Origin: Tenacibaculum finnmarkense
GTDB taxonomy: Bacteria > Bacteroidota > Bacteroidia > Flavobacteriales > Flavobacteriaceae
Length of the DNA stretch: 64,000 nt
Assembly (NCBI RefSeq): GCF_900239185.1
Contig: NZ_OENA01000049.1
Span: 1-64,000, forward strand
Reading direction: 5' to 3'
Position numbers and translations under genes: made by a program. The notes under the pieces are model-generated. The model did no database searches, was not told the DNA's origin, and saw nothing but the letters and a program-made list of their open reading frames with translations. Of this stretch, positions 18,585-26,935 are shown one piece after another; within the stretch, counting starts at the first letter, position 1; the number at the start of each line of letters is the position of its first letter.

Positions 18585-19565
18585 ATGTCAATACAAAACA
18601 TCCGAAAGGAAGTAATGAAAACGCTCGAAAAGAACATTGATATTTTCGTAGATAAATTTTTAATCCCTGCTGAAAAAATTTGGCAACCAACCGATTTTTT
18701 ACCAAACTCACAAAAAGATACTTTTATTAGTGAAGTAGAAGAAATCAGAGAATTATCGAAAGAATTAGACGATGATTTCTGGGTGGTTTTAGTAGGCGAT
18801 ACTATTACGGAAGAAGCATTGCCAACCTACGAATCGTGGTTGTTAGATTTAGACGGAATTACACAACACCCCGATAACGGCTGGGCAAAATGGATTCGTG
18901 CTTGGACAGCAGAAGAAAACCGTCATGGCGATGTGTTAAACAAATATTTATACCTTTCAGGACGTGTAAATATGCGTGAAGTAGAAATTACCACACAGCA
19001 TTTAATTACCGATGGATTTGATATTGGAACCGCTAGTGACCCGTATAAAAACTTTGTTTATACAAGTTTTCAAGAATTAGCTACTTATATTTCACACTTG
19101 AATGTGGCAAAAATAGCAAAGAAACAAGGGCATAAATCGTTGGCTAAAATGTCTCGAATTATCGCTGGAGATGAAATGCGTCATCATTTGGCATATACTG
19201 AATTTATCAAGCAAATTTTTGCCATTGACCCTAGTGAAATGATGTTGGCTTTTCAACACATGATGAAGCATAAAATTGTAATGCCAGCCTATCATTTAAG
19301 ACATTCTTTTGAAGCAAAAGGAAGTTTGTTTGATGATTTTTCAACAGTGGCCCAAAGAGTTGGCGTTTATACAGGTTTTGATTATGTAGATATTCTTAAA
19401 AAATTAAATATTGCTTGGGAAATTGATAAAATTACAGGTTTAACACCAGAAGCTGAAAAAGCCCGTGATTATTTAATGAAATTACCAGACAGAATGTATC
19501 GAATTACAGAACGAATGGTAATTCCTGATACAAAATTCAATTTTAAATGGATGATTCCAGCATAA
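18585..19565 (+). CDS. acyl-[acyl-carrier-protein] desaturase
   Basis: Soluble plant-type di-iron desaturase that introduces a cis double bond into ACP-bound fatty acids, using O2 and reduced ferredoxin. The 326 residues are helical, with both ferritin-like iron motifs: E111-x2-H114 (EENRH) and E197-x2-H200 (DEMRH). WTAEENRHGDVLNKYLYLSG is highly typical. It lies 36 bp after plsC, consistent with membrane-fluidity adjustment, and ends at a perfect bidirectional terminator shared with the convergent hydrolase gene. Confidence 0.95.
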   Translation: MSIQNIRKEVMKTLEKNIDIFVDKFLIPAEKIWQPTDFLPNSQKDTFISEVEEIRELSKELDDDFWVVLVGDTITEEALPTYESWLLDLDGITQHPDNGWAKWIRAWTAEENRHGDVLNKYLYLSGRVNMREVEITTQHLITDGFDIGTASDPYKNFVYTSFQELATYISHLNVAKIAKKQGHKSLAKMSRIIAGDEMRHHLAYTEFIKQIFAIDPSEMMLAFQHMMKHKIVMPAYHLRHSFEAKGSLFDDFSTVAQRVGVYTGFDYVDILKKLNIAWEIDKITGLTPEAEKARDYLMKLPDRMYRITERMVIPDTKFNFKWMIPA

Positions 19566-19577
19566 AAAATAAATATT

Positions 19578-19615
19578 AAATAAAAAAAGCAATCTTAGGG
19601 TTGCTTTTTTTATTT
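19578..19615. terminator. bidirectional terminator
   Basis: Perfect 15-bp arms AAATAAAAAAAGCAA (19578-19592) and TTGCTTTTTTTATTT (19601-19615) around an 8-nt loop, between convergent genes. Confidence 0.9.
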
Positions 19616-19631
19616 AAAAATCTTGAAGAAA

Positions 19632-20438
19632 TTAATTAAAAACAAACGCATCTTTATCATTTAAAAAACCAAATTTACTACGAATTTCAGCTTGTTTTTC
19701 TTTATCTAAAGTAATTAATAATGAAACTTCTTCTCCGTTATTATTTTTATCCATGCAATTCCCAAGTGTATCATAACTAACAGAATTTCCGTTATATTGA
19801 TGCCCGTTAGCATCCGTTCCAACTCTATTTACACCAATGGTATAACTCATGTTTTCAATAGCACGAGCTTTTAATAAAGTATCCCAAGCGTCAATTCTTG
19901 AACTTGGCCAACTTGCTACATATAGTAATACATCGTAATTTTTGGTGTTTCTTGCCCATGCGGGAAAACGTAAATCATAACAAATTAAAAGGCAAATTTT
20001 CCAATCTTTATAATTAACGATACTTTTTTTAGTACCAGCGGTAAATATTTTTTGTTCGCCAGCAAGTGTGAATAAGTGTTTTTTATCATAAAAATCTATT
20101 TTACCTGAAGGATGCACAAACAATAATCTGTTATAATAAAGTTCTTTTTCTTCGGAATTAAAGGCTTTTTCTTTGATAATAATACTTCCTGTAATCGCAC
20201 ATTTTTTTTCTTTGGATAATCTTTTCATCCAATTTACAGTATCACCATTCATAGTTTCTGCTAATAAATGTGCTTTCATGTTAAAGCCTGTGGTAAACAT
20301 TTCGGGTAAAATAATTAAATCGACATCCGAAGAAAGTTTGTTTATTTTTTCTTCAAAAAGCTTTCTGTTTTCCGTAGGATTTTCCCAAACAATGTCAGAT
20401 TGTACAAGTACTGTTTTAAGTTTATTATGCGTATTCAT
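19632..20438 (-). CDS. nitrilase-superfamily omega-amidase (YafV-like)
   Basis: Carbon-nitrogen hydrolase of 268 residues. The catalytic triad is clear: E46 in LPEMFTTGFN, K119 in YDKKHLF and C153 in LICYDLRFP. The sequence style (PEMFTTGFNM, KKHLFTLAGE, CYDLRFPAW) is that of the YafV/Nit2 branch, whose members deamidate alpha-ketoglutaramate or related omega-amides, a clean-up function after glutamine transamination. It is cytoplasmic and transcribed divergently from the AddB-like nuclease gene. The exact substrate is inferred from the subfamily only. Confidence 0.88.
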   Translation of the reverse strand: MNTHNKLKTVLVQSDIVWENPTENRKLFEEKINKLSSDVDLIILPEMFTTGFNMKAHLLAETMNGDTVNWMKRLSKEKKCAITGSIIIKEKAFNSEEKELYYNRLLFVHPSGKIDFYDKKHLFTLAGEQKIFTAGTKKSIVNYKDWKICLLICYDLRFPAWARNTKNYDVLLYVASWPSSRIDAWDTLLKARAIENMSYTIGVNRVGTDANGHQYNGNSVSYDTLGNCMDKNNNGEEVSLLITLDKEKQAEIRSKFGFLNDKDAFVFN

Positions 20439-20467
20439 TATTCAAAAAATGACCTGGTTATTCTTAT

Positions 20468-20475
20468 CAAAAATA
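20468..20475 (-). promoter_or_regulatory. candidate -7 box for the omega-amidase gene
   Basis: Complement of CAAAAATA reads TATTTTTG on the minus strand, 29 bp before the ATG. Confidence 0.4.
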
Positions 20476-20514
20476 AGATAAAATTTGTACTTTGGGTTGA
20501 TTAAAAAAAAAGCT

Positions 20515-23280
20515 ATGAATTCGTTTATTTCTGAAACTTTAGAGGCCATTTTAGAAACCACTAAATCATTTGAAGATGTTGTATTTATTCTTCCATCTCA
20601 AAGAGCAGGAGTGTTTGTAAAGCAAACATTTAAAGATAAAATTTTTGCAGGTTTTTTGCCTGAAGTTCTTAATATTGGAGATCTTGTTGAAGATATTTCT
20701 GAAATTACAAAAGTAGATTCTGTACAATTATTATTTCATTTTTATACGATTTATAAAGAAGCAGAAGAAAAACCAGATTCGTTTGATATATTTTCTACTT
20801 GGGCTTTTACGGTTTTAACAGATTTTAATGAAATTGACCAGCATTTAATTGATCCGACTAAAATTTTCGTGTATTTACGAGATATTCATCGCTTAGAAAA
20901 ATGGTCGGTAAAAGGAGAATTTAAAGAAACAGAATTGATAAAAGATCATTTTTCTTTTATAGAAAGATTAGAGAAATTTTATACTGTTTTTTATAAATTT
21001 TTATTGGAAAATGAAATAGGGTATCAAGGTGTTTTATATCGTGAAGCAACGAAGAAAGTAGCTGGTTTTTTAGAGAAAAATCAACATAAAAAATATTTTT
21101 TCATCGGATTTAATGCCTTAAATACGGCAGAAGAATTTTTATTTCAAGCTTTTTTATCCGAAGGAAATACCAAGGTATATTGGGATGTAGATAAATCATT
21201 TTATCAAACAAATCATCAGGCGGGTAGTTTTCTTAGAAAGTATAAGAAAAACTGGAAATATTACGAAAAAAGTACAGGAAATAAGCTTGAAACCATTAAA
21301 AATTACTTTGCTGAAACCAAGAATATTCAAGTAATTGGTGCTTCAAAAAATATTACACAAATAAAACATGCGGGTGAAATTTTAGCAAAATTACCAAATC
21401 ATAATAATACCGCCTTGGTTTTGGCTGATGAAACGTTATTGCCGATTACCTTAAATTCATTGCCAGAAAGTGTGAAGGCGATCAATATTACTATGGGATA
21501 TCCGTTAAAAGATATTCCTACAACAACTTTAATTTTTGCTATTTTTCAGTTGTTTAATAATCAAGAAAAATTACAAAAACAAACCGAGAATTTATTTTAT
21601 CATAAAGATGTTGTTCGTTTTGTAAAAGATGCGGCTATATATAAAATATTGCAAATTAATGAACTTGAAAATGTTGCAGAGATTATTTCCGCAGCTATTG
21701 TTACAGAAAATAACACCTTTATAAGTCGCGCTAAAATCAATGATTTTTTAGCACCTTTAGATGATGAAATCAAACAAATTATTGGGCTTGTTTTTTCGAA
21801 GTTTTCAACGATATCAGAATTTTTATCTAGAATATTACAGTTGATTAATGTTTTAAAAGATAGGGCAAACGATTTAGAAAAAGAATATTTATTCCGTTTT
21901 TATACGGCTTTTACGCAATTACAAAACTTACATAACGAGTTTAATTATGTACAAGATTTAAAAACGTTACATCAGTTTTTTAAACAATTAATTCAATCGG
22001 AAAGTTTATCATTTCAAGGAGAACCACTTCAAGGATTACAATTAATGGGAGTTTTAGAAACTCGAATGTTAGACTTTGAAAATGTAATTATTACCTCGGT
22101 AAATGAGGGCGTATTGCCTGCAAGTAGTCAGCAAAATACTTTTATTCCTTTTGATGTAAAAATTGAATTTGGTTTGCCTACTTACAAAGAAAAAGATGCA
22201 CTTTTTTCGTATCACTTTTTCAGATTATTACAACGCGCTAAAAATATTTTTATCCTATATAATACAGAACATGATGTTTTTGGAAGTGGTGAAAAAAGTC
22301 GTTTTGTAACACAATTAGAAATGATGCGCGATGATATTACTGAAAAAACAATCAGCCCTAAATTAGTAACATCGCCTGTAAAATTAAAAGAAATTAAAAA
22401 AGATGTAAAGGCTTTAGAAAGTTTGCGAGAACTTGCTAAAAAAGGAATATCTCCATCGGCTTTAACCAATTATTTATACAATCCGATGGCGTTTTATAAG
22501 CAGAAAATTTTAAAGATAAATGAGTTTGAAAATGTTGAAGAAACCGTTGCTTCAAATACGATGGGTAATGTAGTTCATGATGTTTTAGATGCTTTGTACA
22601 CCCCGTATATTGGTGCGTTTTTATCGGTTGCCGATATTGATAAAATGAAAGTTAAAACAAAAAAATTAGTGATTTATTACTTTTCGAAACATTTTAAGAA
22701 TGGAAATATTTCGACAGGAAAAAATAGGTTGATTTTTGAAGTAGCAAATCGTTTTGTTGAAAATTTTTTATCCAAAGAAAAAGAACTGTTAAAGGATGAG
22801 AATAATCGCTTAAAAATTATAGGAGTAGAAGATTTTTTAGCTACTGAAATTATGGTTGAAGGAATTGATTTTCCTATAAAAATACACGGAAAAGTAGATA
22901 GAATAGACGAGTTAAATGGCGTTATTCGAATTATAGATTATAAAACAGGAATGGTAGATGCAGCTAAACTGAAAGCTACTGATTATACCAATATTCGAGA
23001 TTTAAAACATCATAAAGCAATTCAAGTAATGTTGTATGCTTTTTTATATACTAAAACCAATAATTTTGATTTTTCAAAAAATTTAGAAGCAGGAATTATC
23101 TCTTTTAAAAACTTAAATAGTGGGTTTTTGAAGATGAATTTTTCAGCTAAAAGAGGTGGAAATGATAACTTAATTACAGAAGAAAAATTAGCCGATTTTA
23201 TGGATGAAATAAAAACGTTTTTAATCGAAATATATAACCCTGAAGTTGATTTTATTGAACCAGCAGATTTGCCTTATTAA
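20515..23280 (+). CDS. PD-(D/E)XK nuclease family protein, AddB-like
   Basis: Large DNA-repair protein resembling AddB/RexB, the nuclease partner of the UvrD-like AddA helicase in double-strand-break resection. I start at ATG 20515 (MNSFISETLEAILE), which gives about 921 residues; a TTG ten codons upstream would add an unlikely leader. The N-terminal half is an inactivated helicase-like region (VFILPSQRAGVFVKQ). The C-terminal nuclease shows HGKVDRIDELNG followed by IRIIDYKTG, the family D...D-x-K pattern. LTNYLYNPMAFYKQKIL at the start of the nuclease is also typical. No addA-like gene is adjacent; MoaE is convergent, 12 bp away. Confidence 0.87.
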   Translation: MNSFISETLEAILETTKSFEDVVFILPSQRAGVFVKQTFKDKIFAGFLPEVLNIGDLVEDISEITKVDSVQLLFHFYTIYKEAEEKPDSFDIFSTWAFTVLTDFNEIDQHLIDPTKIFVYLRDIHRLEKWSVKGEFKETELIKDHFSFIERLEKFYTVFYKFLLENEIGYQGVLYREATKKVAGFLEKNQHKKYFFIGFNALNTAEEFLFQAFLSEGNTKVYWDVDKSFYQTNHQAGSFLRKYKKNWKYYEKSTGNKLETIKNYFAETKNIQVIGASKNITQIKHAGEILAKLPNHNNTALVLADETLLPITLNSLPESVKAINITMGYPLKDIPTTTLIFAIFQLFNNQEKLQKQTENLFYHKDVVRFVKDAAIYKILQINELENVAEIISAAIVTENNTFISRAKINDFLAPLDDEIKQIIGLVFSKFSTISEFLSRILQLINVLKDRANDLEKEYLFRFYTAFTQLQNLHNEFNYVQDLKTLHQFFKQLIQSESLSFQGEPLQGLQLMGVLETRMLDFENVIITSVNEGVLPASSQQNTFIPFDVKIEFGLPTYKEKDALFSYHFFRLLQRAKNIFILYNTEHDVFGSGEKSRFVTQLEMMRDDITEKTISPKLVTSPVKLKEIKKDVKALESLRELAKKGISPSALTNYLYNPMAFYKQKILKINEFENVEETVASNTMGNVVHDVLDALYTPYIGAFLSVADIDKMKVKTKKLVIYYFSKHFKNGNISTGKNRLIFEVANRFVENFLSKEKELLKDENNRLKIIGVEDFLATEIMVEGIDFPIKIHGKVDRIDELNGVIRIIDYKTGMVDAAKLKATDYTNIRDLKHHKAIQVMLYAFLYTKTNNFDFSKNLEAGIISFKNLNSGFLKMNFSAKRGGNDNLITEEKLADFMDEIKTFLIEIYNPEVDFIEPADLPY

Positions 23281-23292
23281 AAGAAATATTTA

Positions 23293-23715
23293 TTAAGGAT
23301 GTGCATTTACCCAAACTTCCCCGTCTTCAAAATACTCTTTTTTCCAGATAGGAACGGTTTCTTTTAAAGTATCAATAGCAAATTGACAAGCTTCAAAAGC
23401 AGCGTTTCTGTGTGGAGAAGAAACGGTAATAATTACAGGAATATCTTTTATTTGTAACAAACCTTCGGCATGATGAATAGCAATTTTTTTGATGCTAAAT
23501 TTAGCGAGTGCTAAATCGGCAATTTTCTGCATTTCTTTAATTGCCATTGGTTTATAGGTAGAAAAATCTAATTGAGTTACGTTTTTATTTTGTGTTGAAT
23601 TCCGAACAGTTCCAACAAAAGCAGCAATGCCACCACAAGCGGAATCTTCTACAAAATTATAACATTCTTGTAAATTTAGTTTTTCAGCAGTTACTTTTAC
23701 GCAGGTTGTATTCAT
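23293..23715 (-). CDS. moaE: molybdopterin synthase catalytic subunit
   Basis: With MoaD it inserts the dithiolene sulfurs into precursor Z to make molybdopterin. Starting at the ATG at 23715 gives a 140-residue protein of normal length; a longer upstream frame adds a hydrophobic, non-conserved 34-residue stretch. Family marks are GGIAAFVGTVRN near the N-terminus, HHAEGLLQIKD, VSSPHRNAAFEAC, and the catalytic lysine segment VPIWKKEYF (K125/K126). It is isolated among unrelated genes. A MoaD-like protein is encoded 17 kb away at 40163-40405, and no other moa genes are in the window. Confidence 0.93.
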   Translation of the reverse strand: MNTTCVKVTAEKLNLQECYNFVEDSACGGIAAFVGTVRNSTQNKNVTQLDFSTYKPMAIKEMQKIADLALAKFSIKKIAIHHAEGLLQIKDIPVIITVSSPHRNAAFEACQFAIDTLKETVPIWKKEYFEDGEVWVNAHP

Positions 23716-23789
23716 ATCAAAATAATAAACAATCACAAATATATCTATTTGAAAAGCTAAATAGTGCAAACGAATCAGATTTAAATAAT

Positions 23790-23797
23790 TATTTTTG
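23790..23797 (+). promoter_or_regulatory. candidate -7 box for pgk
   Basis: TATTTTTG matches TAnnTTTG, 34 bp before the ATG. Confidence 0.45.
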
Positions 23798-23831
23798 TAG
23801 ATAACAAAAACGAACACACTTTAAAAAAAAT

Positions 23832-25019
23832 ATGAAAACATTAAACGATTTTAATTTCGAAAATAAAAAAGCCTTAATCCGTGTAGATTTTAACGTGCCT
23901 TTAAATGATACATTTGAAGTAACAGATGCTACCAGAATTCAAGCAGCAAAAGCAACCATTATTAAAGTTTTAGAAGATGGTGGAAGCTGTGTTTTAATGT
24001 CGCATTTAGGACGTCCTAAAGCTCAAGAAGAGGAATTTTCATTACGTCATATTGTAGCAGAAGTAACTAAAACGTTAGGTGTTCAAGTAAAATTTGTTAA
24101 CGATTGTATCGGAGATAAAGTTGAAGAAGAAGTTGCTAATTTAAAAAATGGCGAAATTTTATTATTAGAAAATTTACGTTTTTATCCTGAAGAGAAAGCA
24201 GGAGATGTTGCCTTTGCTGAAAAATTAGCAAATTTGGGAGATATTTATGTAAATGATGCTTTTGGTACGGCACACAGAGCGCACGCTTCTACGGCTGTAA
24301 TTGCGCAATTTTTTACTGATAACAAATGTTTTGGACATTTATTATCAACAGAAATAGAAAGTATTAATAAAGTTTTAAATGATGCAGAAAAACCTGTAAC
24401 TGCTATTTTAGGAGGGGCAAAAGTATCGTCTAAAATTGGCGTTATTGAAAATATTATTGAAAAAGTAGATCATATTATTGTTGGTGGTGGTATGACTTTT
24501 ACTTTTATAAAAGCTTTAGGCGGAAACATCGGAAATTCATTAGTTGAAGATGATAAATTAAGTTTAGCATTGGCTATTTTGAAATTAGCAAAAGAAAAAA
24601 ATACAGAAATCCATTTACCTGTTGATGCTGTAATTGCTGATGCTTTTTCGAATGATGCAAACACGCAAATTGTGGATACTACCGAAATTCCTGAAGGATG
24701 GATGGGACTTGATTGTGGACCAAAAACTTCAGAAAATTTTGCAGCAGTAATCGCAAAATCTAAAACTATTTTATGGAACGGACCTTTAGGTGTTTTTGAA
24801 TTAGAAAATTTTTCAAAAGGAACTATTGAATTAGGAAACGCTATTTCAAAAGCAACTGAAAATGGTGCTTTCTCTTTAGTTGGAGGAGGAGATTCTGTAG
24901 CCGCTGTAAAGCAGTTTGGTTTTGGTGATAAAGTAAGTTATGTTTCTACAGGTGGTGGAGCAATGTTAGAAATGTTAGAAGGAAAAACATTACCAGGAAT
25001 TGAAGCTATTTTAAAGTAA
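23832..25019 (+). CDS. pgk: phosphoglycerate kinase
   Basis: Transfers phosphate between 1,3-bisphosphoglycerate and ADP in glycolysis. The 395 residues match the family. Visible blocks: the N-terminal signature [15 protein letters not shown], the substrate arm [29 protein letters not shown], the hinge region [15 protein letters not shown], and the nucleotide-binding [16 protein letters not shown] with [14 protein letters not shown] at the C-terminus. A small lipoprotein gene and an aldo/keto reductase follow closely on the same strand (10 and 12 bp gaps), so they may be cotranscribed with pgk. Confidence 0.98.
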   Translation: MKTLNDFNFENKKALIRVDFNVPLNDTFEVTDATRIQAAKATIIKVLEDGGSCVLMSHLGRPKAQEEEFSLRHIVAEVTKTLGVQVKFVNDCIGDKVEEEVANLKNGEILLLENLRFYPEEKAGDVAFAEKLANLGDIYVNDAFGTAHRAHASTAVIAQFFTDNKCFGHLLSTEIESINKVLNDAEKPVTAILGGAKVSSKIGVIENIIEKVDHIIVGGGMTFTFIKALGGNIGNSLVEDDKLSLALAILKLAKEKNTEIHLPVDAVIADAFSNDANTQIVDTTEIPEGWMGLDCGPKTSENFAAVIAKSKTILWNGPLGVFELENFSKGTIELGNAISKATENGAFSLVGGGDSVAAVKQFGFGDKVSYVSTGGGAMLEMLEGKTLPGIEAILK

Positions 25020-25029
25020 AAATTAAAAT

Positions 25030-25455
25030 ATGAAATTTTTGAATCTAAAATATTTTCTTTTACTAGGGTTTATCTATTTTATGATGAGCTGTTCTAGTTT
25101 TAACCTTGGATATACCCATGGTAGAGCTATAAATAGTTTTATTTTGATAAATAAAAATGACAAATTTATTGGTAATAGAAGAATTAAATACCATTTAGGG
25201 CATCATGGAAAAACAGATTTATATAATTTTTTAAATAAACGAGAATATCCCGATTTTATTTATGAATTTGAGGATGATAAGAAAAGTCAAACTCTTGTTT
25301 TATTTTATCCAAAGATAGATTCAGCTTTTGTATTTAAGCCTTTTAATAGAAGATCTATCGGTTTAATTCTAAGAAAAAAAAGAGTAATAACACCATACGA
25401 AAGAGTAGTTTATAGTAAGTTAGTTAGAAGTAAATGTGGTCAATTATATAAATAA
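25030..25455 (+). CDS. small lipoprotein of unknown function
   Basis: Encodes 141 residues that I do not recognise. The N-terminus is a signal sequence ending in MMSC (Cys21), so it is a likely lipoprotein. The mature part is basic and rich in Tyr, Arg and Lys, with a central acidic YEFEDDKKSQ and a C-terminus containing a late Cys (SKCGQLYK). It lies 10 bp after pgk and 12 bp before an aldo/keto reductase, which suggests cotranscription, though the neighbours give no functional clue. Confidence 0.65.
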   Translation: MKFLNLKYFLLLGFIYFMMSCSSFNLGYTHGRAINSFILINKNDKFIGNRRIKYHLGHHGKTDLYNFLNKREYPDFIYEFEDDKKSQTLVLFYPKIDSAFVFKPFNRRSIGLILRKKRVITPYERVVYSKLVRSKCGQLYK

Positions 25456-25467
25456 TCTAAAATTAGT

Positions 25468-26508
25468 ATGAAATACACAACACTAGCAAATACCGATACC
25501 AAAGTTTCTAAAATCTGTTTAGGAACCATGACTTGGGGAAATCAGAATACAGAAACTGATGGACACGAGCAAATGGATTATGCTTTATCACAAGGAGTAA
25601 ATTTCTTTGATACAGCCGAATTATATTCCGTTCCTGCAACTCCTGAAACTTATGGAGCTACCGAGAAAATCATTGGTTCTTGGTTTAAAAAAATAGGAAA
25701 TCGTGATAAAGTAGTGTTGGCAAGTAAAATTGCTGGTGGCGGAGATTATACCAAACATATTCGTACTGGCGGATTTACAAAACAAAATATTATTGATGCT
25801 GTTGAAGGAAGTTTAGGTCGTTTGCAAACCGATTATATAGATTTGTATCAATTACATTGGCCTTTTCGTGGCGTAAATTGTTTTGGTGTACGTGATTATC
25901 CGTATAAAACATCGGCAAAAGAAGCTGAAAATCATTTGGAAATTTTAGAAACTTTGAATGATTTAGTAAAACAAGGAAAGATAAAACACATTGGTTTATC
26001 AAATGAAACTCCTTGGGGAACAATGAAATATTTGCAAACCTCTGAGCAACATAATTTACCAAGAATGAGTACAATTCAAAATTCGTATTCGTTAATTCAT
26101 AGAGGTTATGAAGTTGGAATGAGCGAAGTTTCAATGCGTGAAAACATCGGTTTATTGGCATATTCGCCATTAGCACAAGGTGTTTTATCAGGGAAATATT
26201 TAGAAGGAAATCTTCCTGAAGGCGCACGAGGAACATTATTTCCAAGGTTTATAGCACGTTATATGAATGAAGGTTCGTTAAAAGCAGTTTCAGAATATTT
26301 TAAAATTGCAGAGAAACATGGTTTAACACTTGCTGAATTATCGTTAGCATATATTAATCAATTACCTTTTGTAACCAGTACTATTATTGGCGCTACTAAA
26401 ATGGATCAGCTAAAAGAAAATATCAATTCTATAAATATTGATTTATCCGAAGAAATTTTAAACGAAATTGAAGCTGTTCATGCTTTAATTCCAAATCCTG
26501 CACCGTAA
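25468..26508 (+). CDS. NAD(P)-dependent aldo/keto reductase (Tas-like)
   Basis: Cytoplasmic TIM-barrel oxidoreductase of 346 residues reducing aldehydes or ketones with NADPH. The catalytic tetrad is visible as D48 and Y53 (FFDTAELYSV), K87 (VLASKIAGG) and H130 (LYQLHWP). The long insertion after H130 (RGVNCFGVRDYPYKTS) and the N-terminal start LANTDTKVSKICLGTMTWGNQNT, here quoted only in part as KVSKICLGTMTWG, are those of the Tas/YajO-like branch. It ends at a strong bidirectional terminator. Physiological substrate unknown. Confidence 0.92.
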   Translation: MKYTTLANTDTKVSKICLGTMTWGNQNTETDGHEQMDYALSQGVNFFDTAELYSVPATPETYGATEKIIGSWFKKIGNRDKVVLASKIAGGGDYTKHIRTGGFTKQNIIDAVEGSLGRLQTDYIDLYQLHWPFRGVNCFGVRDYPYKTSAKEAENHLEILETLNDLVKQGKIKHIGLSNETPWGTMKYLQTSEQHNLPRMSTIQNSYSLIHRGYEVGMSEVSMRENIGLLAYSPLAQGVLSGKYLEGNLPEGARGTLFPRFIARYMNEGSLKAVSEYFKIAEKHGLTLAELSLAYINQLPFVTSTIIGATKMDQLKENINSINIDLSEEILNEIEAVHALIPNPAP

Positions 26509-26543
26509 TAAATTGCAGATTTTAATAGAGTTTAAGAGATAAG

Positions 26544-26578
26544 AAAATCCGAAGTAATTAATACTTCGGATTTTTTTT
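26544..26578. terminator. bidirectional terminator
   Basis: AAAATCCGAAGTA (26544-26556) pairs with TACTTCGGATTTT (26562-26574); T-run follows. It separates convergent genes. Confidence 0.88.
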
Positions 26579-26819
26579 ATGGGAATAATTTTAAAAACTC
26601 TTCTTGACTAACTGTATCAGTTCTATCGGCTTGTTGCATTAGAAGTAATAGCGATAAATCTTCTTTTTGTGTAGTTGTTAAATTATTTAATTGTTCATTT
26701 TTTTCAATAAATAATTTTACTGCTTTTCCCATTAAAGCTTCTACACTTAATCCTTCGATAGTAGCGACTATTTTTAGTTTTGCAAGGGTTTCATCATTGA
26801 TTTCTATCAATTTTTTCAT
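26577..26819 (-). CDS. small RHH/antitoxin-like protein
   Basis: An 80-residue protein that looks like a ribbon-helix-helix DNA-binding or antitoxin-like protein: an N-terminal strand (KKLIEINDETLAKLKIVA), a helix-turn-helix-like EGLSVEALMGKAVKLFIEK, and a charged C-terminal tail that could bind a toxin. No toxin gene is adjacent, because both neighbours are unrelated and on the other strand. It may be an orphan antitoxin, a small regulator, or the remains of a toxin-antitoxin pair. Assignment rests on general pattern only. Confidence 0.55.
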   Translation of the reverse strand: MKKLIEINDETLAKLKIVATIEGLSVEALMGKAVKLFIEKNEQLNNLTTTQKEDLSLLLLMQQADRTDTVSQEEFLKLFP

Positions 26820-26911
26820 AATCTGACTTTTTCATCAATTAAAATAGACTCTAAATAATCAGTTTATGATAAGAGTTCTATTGAGTAAGTAGTTGAATGA
26901 AATATAATGTA

Positions 26912-26919
26912 TATTTTTG
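26912..26919 (+). promoter_or_regulatory. candidate -7 box for the OmpA-family gene
   Basis: TATTTTTG with a GTTG at 26892-26895 (16-bp spacing). It lies downstream of the first in-frame ATG (26897), supporting the start at 26936. Confidence 0.4.
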
Positions 26920-26935
26920 TTTCAAAAATAATAAT

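Noticed and set aside
23716-23817. N-terminal 34-residue extension of MoaE
   Set aside because: Hydrophobic, not conserved and overlaps the pgk promoter region; the ATG at 23715 gives normal length.
26820-26935. Possible toxin gene next to the antitoxin-like frame
   Set aside because: No open frame with a plausible start in this gap; it holds the OmpA-gene promoter.
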